From: Candidatus Nealsoniibacteriota bacterium
GTDB lineage: Bacteria > Patescibacteriota > Minisyncoccia > Minisyncoccales > PWPS01
Direction: 5' to 3'
NCBI GenBank assembly: GCA_003554915.1
Contig: PWHM01000064.1
Coordinates: 1-10,127, forward strand
DNA: 10,127 nucleotides
Below, piece by piece: positions 1 through 5,855 of the stretch. Both the position numbers and the translations under genes were made by a program. Each line of letters starts with the position of its first letter. Position 1 is the first letter of the stretch. The notes beneath the pieces were generated by a model, which saw only the letters and a program-made list of their open reading frames with translations, was not told the DNA's origin and did not search any database.

Positions 1-32
1 AATTGAAAAGAAAAGAAGAAGGAGGGAATATA

Positions 33-509
33 ATGATTGTGAGAAATGTTGTGAGATGGATCGGGCAAGTTAAGTATCTTGAATATCAGGATGCTATGGA
101 AAAGATAGAAAAATTTTTAGAATCACCGGAAACATTATCGATAACCTTGCTCATTACCAGTGAAGGGGGATTTATTCCTATAGCATACTCTTTTTGTCAA
201 GAAGTGCGGATGAGAAGAATCCCTTTGAACACGGTAATAGTCGGCAGGGCGGATTCGGCCGCAATACCGATAGCTTTAACAGGGAGGATCAGGGCTATCG
301 AAAGGGAAAGTCATATTTTGCTTCATTCTTTAGAGTTTTCAGAGAATGAAGAATATAAAAAGAAGGAAAATATGACCAATTGGTACATTGACATGATTTC
401 AAGAAAAACCACACTCGGTGGTTGCCGGATAAGAAAGATGATGGAGAAGGAAACTCTTTTGAATGCTGAACAAGCCAAGCACTACGGGTTTGTTCAGGAA
501 ATAATTTAG
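33..509 (+). CDS. ClpP-like serine protease (ClpP/crotonase fold), short form
   Basis: This 158-residue protein matches the core of ClpP peptidases. The strand-turn ITSEGG (residues 42-47) corresponds to the ClpP NSPGG element. GRADSAA (71-77) carries the likely nucleophile Ser75, and LLHS (96-99) carries likely base His98. The C-terminal LNAEQAKHYGFVQEI matches the ClpP helix that follows the catalytic acid, but the acid position is Glu140 rather than Asp. Spacing Ser-His-acid (23 and 42 residues) is close to ClpP (25 and 49). It is shorter than typical ClpP (about 195 residues) and lacks the N-terminal axial-loop segment, so partnership with a ClpX/ClpA unfoldase is doubtful. An in-frame TTG at position 3 exists, but AGGAGGG at 20-26 sits 6 nt before the ATG at 33, which decides the start. 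It is probably cotranscribed with the zinc-ribbon gene 14 nt downstream. A phage-type ClpP-related maturation protease is an alternative; activity is inferred. Confidence 0.8.
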   Translation: MIVRNVVRWIGQVKYLEYQDAMEKIEKFLESPETLSITLLITSEGGFIPIAYSFCQEVRMRRIPLNTVIVGRADSAAIPIALTGRIRAIERESHILLHSLEFSENEEYKKKENMTNWYIDMISRKTTLGGCRIRKMMEKETLLNAEQAKHYGFVQEII

Positions 510-523
510 AGGAGGTGAAACAA

Positions 524-682
524 ATGGTTATGACAAGAGAAAAGTGTAGGCATTGCGGAACAAGGCGATACGGAAGACTTTGTCCTGACTGCTCACCCAC
601 AGGATGTAATGGAAACTTAGAAAAGTGTAAGGCCTGTGGAACCATACCCGATCGTCAGGGTAGGTGTAATTGCTCGAGATAG
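524..682 (+). CDS. 52-aa double zinc-ribbon protein
   Basis: A short ORF translates to a nine-cysteine protein of 52 residues. Cysteines fall at 8/11, 20/23, 28, 35/38 and 48/50, giving CxxC-x8-CxxC followed by CxxC-x9-CxC, the pattern of two small zinc ribbons (knuckles KCRHCG, LCPDC, KCKACG and CNC). A textbook SD (AGGAGGTGA, from 510) lies just before the ATG, 14 nt after the ClpP-like stop, so the two genes very likely share a transcript that ends at the terminator at 717. No signal peptide or membrane segment is visible, so it should be cytoplasmic. The family is not recognised. By analogy with other tiny zinc ribbons it could bind nucleic acid or act as an adaptor delivering substrates to the neighbouring protease, but this is inference only. 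The cysteine spacing and strong ribosome-binding site argue that it is a real gene. Confidence 0.8.
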   Translation: MVMTREKCRHCGTRRYGRLCPDCSPTGCNGNLEKCKACGTIPDRQGRCNCSR

Positions 683-716
683 TACTTACAAACAAAACCT
701 TCTTCATCATTAAGAC

Positions 717-749
717 AACCCCTTCGTAATTTGAAGGGGTTTTATTTTT
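717..749 (+). terminator. Intrinsic terminator of the ClpP-like/zinc-ribbon unit
   Basis: A perfect 9-bp stem (717-725 AACCCCTTC with 733-741) encloses a 7-nt loop and runs into a T-rich tract ending at 749. It lies 34 nt after the zinc-ribbon stop and closes that transcript. Confidence 0.9.
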
Positions 750-783
750 GCTCTTAAAAGTAGCTGTAAACCTCTATTATTCG

Positions 784-821
784 ACCGCTTTAGGCCCTGA
801 CCGGCTTTTTGGCGGTTTTTT
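784..821 (+). terminator. Possible second intrinsic terminator or end of a short transcript
   Basis: An outer stem (784-789 with 811-816, one G-U pair) encloses an inner stem (792-796 with 803-807, one G-U pair, 6-nt loop) and is followed at once by six T residues (816-821). It could back up the terminator at 717-749 or end a short RNA starting near 750. No promoter for such an RNA was recognised. Confidence 0.5.
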
Positions 822-855
822 AGCGTCAACATGTGATTTTCATCATTAAAACCTT

Positions 856-874
856 AAAAACCCCGAGAACGGGG
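856..874 (-). terminator. Minus-strand-facing GC hairpin with T-tract
   Basis: CCCCG (861-865) and CGGGG (870-874) flank a four-base loop. On the minus strand the hairpin is followed by TTTTT (complement of 856-860), the form of an intrinsic terminator for leftward transcription. No leftward gene ends here, so it may stop antisense transcription, be a relic, or act as an insulator just upstream of the promoter at 883-910. Confidence 0.4.
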
Positions 875-882
875 AATACTCT

Positions 883-910
883 TTGACAATTAAATAATTT
901 AAAGTATAAT
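883..910 (+). promoter_or_regulatory. Consensus sigma-70-type promoter of the 955 gene
   Basis: A perfect TTGACA (883-888) and a perfect TATAAT (905-910) are separated by 16 nt. The expected transcription start near 917 gives a leader of about 38 nt containing the SD-like AGGGGG (942-947) before the ATG at 955. This is the strongest promoter match in the window. Confidence 0.9.
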
Positions 911-954
911 AAAAATGCACTTTAATAAATTATTATAACCAAGGGGGAACAGAA

Positions 955-1542
955 ATGACTGCTAAGTGTAGAGGAGTTTTTCAAGAAGTAAATTTCGGAA
1001 ATGGTAATGTGAAAGTAATGCGGAGGGTAGACGCTTTCGAGTTTGAAATCCACAGGGAGCAGGGACCGTCCGAAAAAGAGTATCGTTTGGCGCTGAATCT
1101 TATCATAAAGGCAGATGAAGATGATTTGGTGAAAGTTAATTTTGAGAAACTTCTTCCGGGATGGATTTTGAAAAGGGTCCCTCTTGATTGGACACGCGAG
1201 GAGGCTATGAAAAACCTGTCTTGCAGTGCGGAAGCCGCTGAACTCATTATTAGTGAATTTGAAGACAACTATGAAATTTTGAGTAAGAAGATCGACCGAA
1301 GCTTGCAGGAGGTTTTGACGGTAGCCGGTTGCAGTGAAAGAGCTACCGGACAACTGCTTCACGACGTGGTGGACAGGTTCGAGAAACTTTTGAAATTGGA
1401 AATCGGTGAAGATGCCAAAGGAATATATTTTTCAATTCGTTGTGCAAAACAGAAAGTATCAATTTGGGACCGAGTCATCTCGGAGGAGAGTTTGAAAGGA
1501 TACATTGAAATAAAGAGGGATGGAAGAGAAGTTCCGTACTAA
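955..1542 (+). CDS. Protein of unknown function, 195 aa
   Basis: I do not recognise this protein. It has 195 residues, no signal peptide and no membrane segment, so it is probably cytoplasmic. It has a mixed alpha/beta look: charged beta-like stretches at the N-terminus (about 1-60), a helical middle rich in Glu/Ala/Leu (about 78-150), and a final stretch with paired beta-like segments (about 155-195). Four cysteines (5, 90, 126, 164) are scattered and form no metal-site pattern. The ATG follows AGGGGG by 7 nt and a consensus promoter lies upstream, so the gene is probably well expressed alone. It ends in the bidirectional terminator shared with the converging gene at 1591-2376. The neighbours do not suggest a job. 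Confidence 0.75.
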   Translation: MTAKCRGVFQEVNFGNGNVKVMRRVDAFEFEIHREQGPSEKEYRLALNLIIKADEDDLVKVNFEKLLPGWILKRVPLDWTREEAMKNLSCSAEAAELIISEFEDNYEILSKKIDRSLQEVLTVAGCSERATGQLLHDVVDRFEKLLKLEIGEDAKGIYFSIRCAKQKVSIWDRVISEESLKGYIEIKRDGREVPY

Positions 1543-1545
1543 GAT

Positions 1546-1592
1546 AAAAATAAAAGCCGGGTAATTGTTAATCAATTACCCGGTATTTTTTT
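1546..1592. terminator. Bidirectional terminator between convergent genes
   Basis: A perfect 11-bp stem (1557-1567 CCGGGTAATTG with 1573-1583) has a 5-nt loop. A T-rich tract follows on the plus strand (1584-1592), and an A-rich tract on the left (1546-1555) becomes T-rich on the minus strand. It therefore serves both the 955-1542 gene and the minus-strand gene, whose stop codon (1591-1593) overlaps the T-tract. Confidence 0.92.
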
Positions 1593-2376
1593 AGGGGCTG
1601 AATCCGTACAGCGCCTTTTTGAAGCTATAATTTTCTACCTCTTGGCCGAACCACGGCCGATAGAACTTTTGCGTCAGCACCTCTTTGAAAGTTTCCTCCG
1701 CCTCTAAAACATTTAAGGCAGCATACATTTCCAGAAAATGATGGACGTATCTTTTATATCTGGAATTTTGCCATTCTTTAGAAGGAGTCAAAACTCCCGT
1801 TTCGGACAAGTGTATTTCTTCTTCTATTGCCAGCATCTCTGAAAAGTGGCTCCGAATGAAGACTCTGATTGTTTGGTTAAAGGCTATATCCGAAACTTCT
1901 TCACCCGTAAGAGTTTCGTTTTCATATCTGCTTCTGTCATAGAGATCTTTCCATTTCAAGTTGAAAGATTTACTTCCTTGGAAATAATCTTTGTTGTCAT
2001 CGATAATTTCACTCCTGGAAAATACTCTTACATGATTGTATTCGTGCAAAACCGTGGAAATGAGATTATCTTCTTTTCTGAGTTCGAATGCTTGTGGATA
2101 GACTTCTATTTCCGAGACGCCGCTTGTGATTCCTTTTTCATTGGGATTTATCGGATAATAGTTTACGGCCATTATGGCGCTTTCATGTCTTTCGTCACTG
2201 TAAATGACTTCCACTTCTTCGGGTGGTGGGAACTGCCTTTTCAGTTGTTCCAGGTAGACTTTTCTGAAAACGGTATTTCCTTCTTGGGCTTCTTGATAGG
2301 AAACGGCGGCTATTGGTGTAGTTAAGATGAGGGCCATTATTGCAATAAGTAGAATGGCAAAAACTCTTCTTTTCAT
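1591..2376 (-). CDS. Secreted putative zinc metalloprotease (HEYNH motif)
   Basis: The 261-residue product begins with a basic pair and a hydrophobic core (about residues 5-24), ending near an Ala-Ala site typical of signal peptidase I, so it is probably exported. HEYNH at 111-115, inside the hydrophobic context STVLHEYNHVRVF, is the HExxH zinc motif of zincin peptidases. A downstream helix with SEMLAIEEE (about 179-187) offers candidate Glu residues for the third zinc ligand. The family is otherwise not recognised, and its substrate is unknown. An upstream GTG at 2385 would add three residues, but it overlaps the SD AGGAGG (2390-2385); the ATG at 2376, 8 nt beyond the SD, is preferred. It converges on the 955 gene and has its own promoter at 2428-2455. 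A non-catalytic HExxH protein cannot be excluded. Confidence 0.75.
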   Translation of the reverse strand: MKRRVFAILLIAIMALILTTPIAAVSYQEAQEGNTVFRKVYLEQLKRQFPPPEEVEVIYSDERHESAIMAVNYYPINPNEKGITSGVSEIEVYPQAFELRKEDNLISTVLHEYNHVRVFSRSEIIDDNKDYFQGSKSFNLKWKDLYDRSRYENETLTGEEVSDIAFNQTIRVFIRSHFSEMLAIEEEIHLSETGVLTPSKEWQNSRYKRYVHHFLEMYAALNVLEAEETFKEVLTQKFYRPWFGQEVENYSFKKALYGFSP

Positions 2377-2427
2377 TTTAGCCACCTCCTTTTTTAAGGT
2401 GCTTCCATCTATAATGCTATTACTTTT

Positions 2428-2455
2428 ACTATATAGATAATTTAATATTTGTCAA
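2428..2455 (-). promoter_or_regulatory. Promoter of the minus-strand metalloprotease gene
   Basis: Read on the minus strand, TTGACA (2455-2450) and TATAGT (2433-2428) are separated by 16 nt. The start near 2421 gives a leader of about 45 nt carrying AGGAGG before the ATG at 2376. Confidence 0.8.
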
Positions 2456-2490
2456 GTAGCATATTTTGCTTCACAATCAAACGTTCCAGC

Positions 2491-2518
2491 TTGCCAGAAA
2501 TAGATTTTTTTGTATAAT
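2491..2518 (+). promoter_or_regulatory. Promoter of the repeat/HNH-like gene
   Basis: TTGCCA (2491-2496) and TATAAT (2513-2518) are 16 nt apart; a second TATAAT follows at 2521-2526. The leader runs to the ATG at 2578 and contains AAGGAGG (2566-2572). This promoter is divergent from the one at 2428-2455, 35 nt away. The TTGACA at 2542-2547 has no matching -10. Confidence 0.7.
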
Positions 2519-2577
2519 CATATAATGTAACGAAAAGCTCTTTGACATACTTGGGTGGAGTCAAAAAGGAGGCTAAA

Positions 2578-3216
2578 ATGAATTGGAGACGAAAGGAAGA
2601 GTACAAGGCACCATTATTGGACCAAGTGGGCTCGGGACACTTCCCTCGATCATTTTATACCGCTTTTTCAATAGTCTTTGGAAATTTGGATTCGGAAGAA
2701 GATACTTTGCTTCTTTTGGAAAATATCAATAAGCTAATGAATCAACGAAAAGGAGGGGGGAAGATAAAGAAAAATGAAATAATAGAACTCAGAAACCGGA
2801 CCTGTTTAGATATTGATATTGAAACCTTTCTCTTTTGGGAGGGGATAAACAAGCTAATAGATCGAAAAAAGCAAAAAAGAAAAATAGAGAAAGATGAAAT
2901 AATAGAACTCAGAAACAGAAGCTGTCTAACCATTAATATTACGGAATACTGTTTTTATAACAATCATCATGTAGTTCCTCGAAGCAGAGACTCTCGTTTA
3001 CCTGAACTCAAAGATGATCAAGTGGTTAAAGTTCCCGAAATATTTCACAGAGCTTGGCATATACTATTTCTAAATCTTTACGGAAAGGAAATTATATCTT
3101 TTTTAGAAAGAGTTTTGTTTTTTGTACAGCGTCGAAAAGAGATCATAACCCACTATATATTACAACAAATGATTGAAACAATGGTGAAGGGAGGTAAAAA
3201 ACACATCCGGGCTTGA
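2578..3216 (+). CDS. Tandem-repeat protein with HNH-nuclease-like C-terminal domain
   Basis: The product has 212 residues, no signal peptide and many Lys/Arg, which fits an intracellular nucleic-acid-associated protein. Residues 37-76 and 77-116 are two exact-length 40-residue repeats, sharing INKL near the middle and EIIELRNR-x-C at the end. The C-terminal part has HHVVPRSR (130-137) and FHRAWH (156-161) followed by a short helix. This resembles the HH...H..H layout of HNH/ββα-metal endonucleases, with His131 as possible catalytic base and His157/His161 as metal ligands. The usual Gly-Gly and Asn between these motifs are not evident, so it may be degenerate. The ATG at 2578, 5 nt after AAGGAGG, is preferred over the upstream TTG at 2542. 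Target and role are unknown. The HNH call is motif-based inference. Confidence 0.7.
   Translation: MNWRRKEEYKAPLLDQVGSGHFPRSFYTAFSIVFGNLDSEEDTLLLLENINKLMNQRKGGGKIKKNEIIELRNRTCLDIDIETFLFWEGINKLIDRKKQKRKIEKDEIIELRNRSCLTINITEYCFYNNHHVVPRSRDSRLPELKDDQVVKVPEIFHRAWHILFLNLYGKEIISFLERVLFFVQRRKEIITHYILQQMIETMVKGGKKHIRA
2686..2925 (+). repeat. Two-unit in-frame tandem repeat, 120 bp period
   Basis: Units 2686-2805 and 2806-2925 each encode 40 residues. Similarity is strongest from 2725 and 2845 onward, and a 23-bp block is identical (2774-2796 and 2894-2916). The sequence after 2925 begins like a third unit (Leu-x-Ile at residues 117-119) and then departs. This points to a fairly recent in-frame duplication. 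Confidence 0.85.
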
Positions 3217-3238
3217 GCAGAGCCCGGCTTTTTTCTTT
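3207..3238 (+). terminator. Terminator overlapping the end of the HNH-like gene
   Basis: A perfect 7-bp stem (3207-3213 CCGGGCT with 3221-3227) with a 7-nt loop is followed by a T-rich run to 3238. The last three sense codons lie in or touch the 5' arm, and the TGA stop (3214-3216) lies in the loop. Confidence 0.9.
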
Positions 3239-3243
3239 AGGCC

Positions 3244-3272
3244 TTAACAAAAAGACCAAAATGGGTTAGAAT
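3244..3272 (+). promoter_or_regulatory. Predicted promoter giving a leaderless mRNA for the 26-aa peptide
   Basis: TTAACA (3244-3249), a 17-nt spacer and TAGAAT (3267-3272) lie directly upstream of the ATG at 3281. The expected start is within a base or two of that ATG. Confidence 0.5.
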
Positions 3273-3280
3273 TAAAAAGC

Positions 3281-3361
3281 ATGAGTGAAAAAACAAAAAA
3301 AATCATAGTTTTTATTATAGTCATCGCAATGGCTCTTAGTTATACCCTGGTGGCTTTTTAA
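3281..3361 (+). CDS. 26-residue single-pass membrane peptide
   Basis: This short ORF encodes 26 residues. A basic N-terminal segment with three lysines (residues 4, 6 and 7) precedes a hydrophobic stretch of about 18 residues (8-26, IIVFIIVIAMALS and onward), the layout of a tiny inner-membrane protein. No SD is visible, but a -10 box ends 8 nt before the ATG, the same spacing as at the larger 4191 gene, so a leaderless transcript is plausible. It ends 58 nt before the ElyC-like membrane protein start. The function is unknown; small membrane peptides often modulate a membrane partner. Such a short ORF could occur by chance in AT-rich DNA, so confidence is limited. Confidence 0.45.
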   Translation: MSEKTKKIIVFIIVIAMALSYTLVAF

Positions 3362-3382
3362 TAACTTTTTAATTTTAATCGG

Positions 3383-3410
3383 TTGAGGAAGCTGAAACGC
3401 TTCTTACAAC
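3383..3410 (+). promoter_or_regulatory. Possible promoter of the ElyC-like gene
   Basis: TTGAGG (3383-3388), a 16-nt spacer and TACAAC (3405-3410) place the transcription start close to the ATG at 3420. A 7-bp hairpin with one G-U pair (3386-3392 with 3399-3405) overlaps the spacer, with no T-tract. The matches are imperfect. Confidence 0.35.
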
Positions 3411-3419
3411 TTGATGTTT

Positions 3420-4130
3420 ATGAATAATTTAATATTCAAATCCCTGTTTGTTCCCGGATCCTTTTCTTTTTTACTCATTTTGGCAGGGTTGATCGTTTAT
3501 ATCTTCCGGCGTGAAGAAAGAGGAAAATATTTTATAATCGCCGGTCTGATTTTTTATTTTTTCTTCTCGACCACCCCGGGTGCCGATCTTGTTATTAGCC
3601 CTCTGGAAAAAGATTATACCCCTATATCAATTGAAGAGATGAGTAAAGCGGACAGGGTGGTTGTTTTATCCGGGGGTAAAAAGGCGGATGTTTTGAGACG
3701 CTCTGAAGTTTTAAGGATCTCGAATTTCAAGGAAAATAATCTACAGCTGATAATTTCCGGGACCGAGGCGGTAGATGATATGCGGAATGATATCTCGGCC
3801 ATAGAATCTTTTTTTATCAATCGGGGAGTGCCCGCTGAAAATATTTATATTGAAGATGAATCCAAAAATACCAGAGAAAACGCCGAAAAAGTAGTTGAAA
3901 GAGTTGGAGAAAGTCCTTTTTTACTGGTTACCTCCGCGTATCATATGAAAAGATCTTTGGAAGAGTTCGAAAGATTGGGCGCTAATCCGATTCCGGCCCC
4001 CACCGATTTTCGCAAGAAGGGATCCGATTATGAATTCAGGGATTTCATTCCCAGTAGTGAAAATCTGAGAAAGTCCGACTTGGCTTTTCATGAATATTTG
4101 GGAATTTTGTATTATCGGATTTTTAATTAA
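3420..4130 (+). CDS. ElyC/YdcF-like DUF218 membrane protein
   Basis: The 236-residue product has two N-terminal membrane segments (about 14-29 and 37-50) followed by a DUF218 domain. Family motifs are clear: ADRVVVLSGG (77-86), LIISG (110-114), SKNTRENA (148-155) and LLVTSAYHMKRS (168-179), then a Pro-rich turn (PIPAPTDF). Arrangement and length closely follow E. coli ElyC as I remember it, including the two-helix hairpin and the TSAxH segment. ElyC is an envelope biogenesis factor linked to peptidoglycan assembly; the biochemical reaction of DUF218 proteins is unsettled. Start choice: TTG at 3411 and ATG at 3414 are in frame, but neither has an SD, and a -10-like box ending at 3410 favours a leaderless start at 3420. 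The downstream envelope operon suggests a role in the cell surface. Confidence 0.85.
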   Translation: MNNLIFKSLFVPGSFSFLLILAGLIVYIFRREERGKYFIIAGLIFYFFFSTTPGADLVISPLEKDYTPISIEEMSKADRVVVLSGGKKADVLRRSEVLRISNFKENNLQLIISGTEAVDDMRNDISAIESFFINRGVPAENIYIEDESKNTRENAEKVVERVGESPFLLVTSAYHMKRSLEEFERLGANPIPAPTDFRKKGSDYEFRDFIPSSENLRKSDLAFHEYLGILYYRIFN

Positions 4131-4173
4131 AGATTTCCGGACGCGAGATTAGACTTTTTAAATATATTTTTTT

Positions 4174-4182
4174 TGGTATACT
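4174..4182 (+). promoter_or_regulatory. Extended -10 promoter of the envelope operon, leaderless
   Basis: TGG followed by TATACT (4177-4182) forms an extended -10 element, with no good -35. Only 8 nt separate it from the ATG at 4191, so transcription should start at or next to the start codon. There is no SD. Confidence 0.65.
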
Positions 4183-4190
4183 GAAAAACA

Positions 4191-5849
4191 ATGAAAAAAT
4201 ATTTAGTTTTAATTTTGATAGCTTTTTTTCTTCCTTTAGGGTTGGCAAGTGCCGAAGAAGAGGGAGTGGTTGGGAGTTTTTTTATCCAATCCCAGTATGA
4301 CTTGGAAAGCAGAGATAATCTGGATGCCGAGTTGGTTATGGAAACCGACAACCTTTATTTTTATGTCGACCAAGCATGGTGGGCGGATTTTTCTGACAGA
4401 ACCCAAGAAGTACATATCAACAAACTCATCGAGGTGGATGAGGAGTTTGAAGGAGAGATATACCATCAAATGACCTCCGTGTTCGGAGATACCCCTGATC
4501 ATCCGGTTACCGAAGATAAAAAAATAGCCGTCTTGATCCATCCGATGAGGGAAAGTGCCGGAGGATATTTTAATTCCGGAGATCAATATTCCAGATATCA
4601 AAACCCGAGGTCCAACGAGATGAGTCTGCTTTACTTGAATACCGAAGTTTTGGAATATGAAGAAATAGGCGGATTTTTGGCTCATGAATTCATGCACCTG
4701 TTGATTTTCAATCAGAAAGAAAGACTGAGGGGTGTGCGGGAGGAGGTTTGGCTCAATGAGGCCAGGGCGGAATACATGCCCACTTATTTGGGATATGACG
4801 ACAGGGAAGATAGTAATTTGGATAGAAGAATGGAAACATTTCTCAGGGATCCGGACATTTCTCTAACCGAATGGATCGGTCAAAGAGCCGACTACGGTGT
4901 TGTCAACATATTTACTCAATACTTGGTAGATCATTACGGAGTGGAAATTTTAGCCGACTCTCTGAAGCACGACGAAGTGGGAATTGAAAGTATAAATCAC
5001 GCTTTGGAAGAAGGAGATCATGAAGAGGATTTTCATGACGTTTTCAATAATTTTAAAATAGCCGTTTTGGTTAATGATTGTGAGTTCGGAGAGAAATATT
5101 GCTTTAAAAATGATGATTTGAAGGATTTACGAGTCTCTCCGGCTACCAATTATATGCCATTTGGTCAAGAAAGCAGCTTGTCCGTCCAATACAGAACCAA
5201 AAACTGGGCCGGAAATTGGCACAAAATCACCGGAGGAAGAGGAATTTTGGAGTTGAATTTTAAAATAGAAGAAGACATGAGAGTAGAAATTCCTTATCTG
5301 CTATGTGGCCATGATGGTGAATGCGAAGTCGGCTTTATAGAAACAAAAGAAGGAAGGGGATTTCTGGAAGTGGAAGACTTTAATGAGGTTTACAAGTCTC
5401 TGACGATAATGCCCAGCGTTCAGGAAAAGATTACCGGTTTCAACGGAGCCGAAGAAAGTTTTCTTTTTACCTGGGAAGCCGGATTAGCCGGCCAACCGGA
5501 TGAGGCCGAAATTTTACAAAGATTATTCAGATTGAGAAATCTGCTTGAAGCTCTACGGGACAGATTGGAAGCAAGGCAAAAGCAATCGATCGTTTGTACG
5601 ATAAGAGGCCCGCTTTCTATTGGCTCGCAAGACGGCGACTCAGTTGAATGTTTGCAGAAATTCTTATCGACCAAGCCGAATATTTATCCCGAAGGGTACG
5701 CAACCGGAAACTTCGGCCCCCTTACCGAAAAAGCGGTCATCCGTTTTCAAGAAAGATATGCCGAAGACATATTGCATCCTTTGGGATTGGAGGAAGGTAC
5801 CGGGTATGTAGGAGAAAGAACAATTTCGAAGATAAACAATCTTCGGTAG
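4191..5849 (+). CDS. Secreted zinc metalloprotease with C-terminal peptidoglycan-binding domain
   Basis: This 552-residue exported protein has a signal peptide ending in ASA (cleavage after about residue 21). The catalytic region carries HEFMH (165-169) and, 21 residues on, WLNEARAEY (187-195), whose Glu190 fits the third zinc ligand of gluzincin peptidases, as in M30-type proteins with a W-x-NE-x-x-A-E-Y helix. A predicted coiled coil (about 435-465) leads to a peptidoglycan-binding domain of the PG_binding_1 type (about 470-552) with the hallmarks LSIGS, CLQKFL, GNFGPLTEKAV and GYVGERT. Close cysteine pairs (297/304, 372/378 and 469/487) suggest disulfides outside the cell. It likely acts at the cell wall, cutting envelope or host proteins. 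It heads an operon with the flippase-like gene 6 nt downstream. Net charge is about -50 by hand count. Substrate is unknown. Confidence 0.88.
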   Translation: MKKYLVLILIAFFLPLGLASAEEEGVVGSFFIQSQYDLESRDNLDAELVMETDNLYFYVDQAWWADFSDRTQEVHINKLIEVDEEFEGEIYHQMTSVFGDTPDHPVTEDKKIAVLIHPMRESAGGYFNSGDQYSRYQNPRSNEMSLLYLNTEVLEYEEIGGFLAHEFMHLLIFNQKERLRGVREEVWLNEARAEYMPTYLGYDDREDSNLDRRMETFLRDPDISLTEWIGQRADYGVVNIFTQYLVDHYGVEILADSLKHDEVGIESINHALEEGDHEEDFHDVFNNFKIAVLVNDCEFGEKYCFKNDDLKDLRVSPATNYMPFGQESSLSVQYRTKNWAGNWHKITGGRGILELNFKIEEDMRVEIPYLLCGHDGECEVGFIETKEGRGFLEVEDFNEVYKSLTIMPSVQEKITGFNGAEESFLFTWEAGLAGQPDEAEILQRLFRLRNLLEALRDRLEARQKQSIVCTIRGPLSIGSQDGDSVECLQKFLSTKPNIYPEGYATGNFGPLTEKAVIRFQERYAEDILHPLGLEEGTGYVGERTISKINNLR

Positions 5850-5855
5850 ACAGAC

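Noticed and set aside
3..32. Upstream TTG start adding ten residues to the ClpP-like protein
   Set aside because: The added codons contain the SD itself (20-26), and the Lys/Glu-rich extension has no counterpart in the family.
922..1362. Minus-strand open frame of 146 codons
   Set aside because: It is antisense to the well-supported 955 gene, has no SD or promoter, and its translation is low-complexity Phe/Ser-rich, as expected of a shadow frame.
1846..2325. Plus-strand open frame of 159 codons
   Set aside because: It lies wholly opposite the exported HExxH protein, has no ribosome-binding site, and shows no recognisable motif.
2542..2547. TTGACA as a -35 box for the 2578 gene
   Set aside because: No -10-like hexamer lies 15-19 nt downstream; the promoter at 2491-2518 is better.
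4236..4697. Minus-strand open frame of 153 codons
   Set aside because: It is antisense to the signal peptide and catalytic region of the 4191 metalloprotease and has no start signals.
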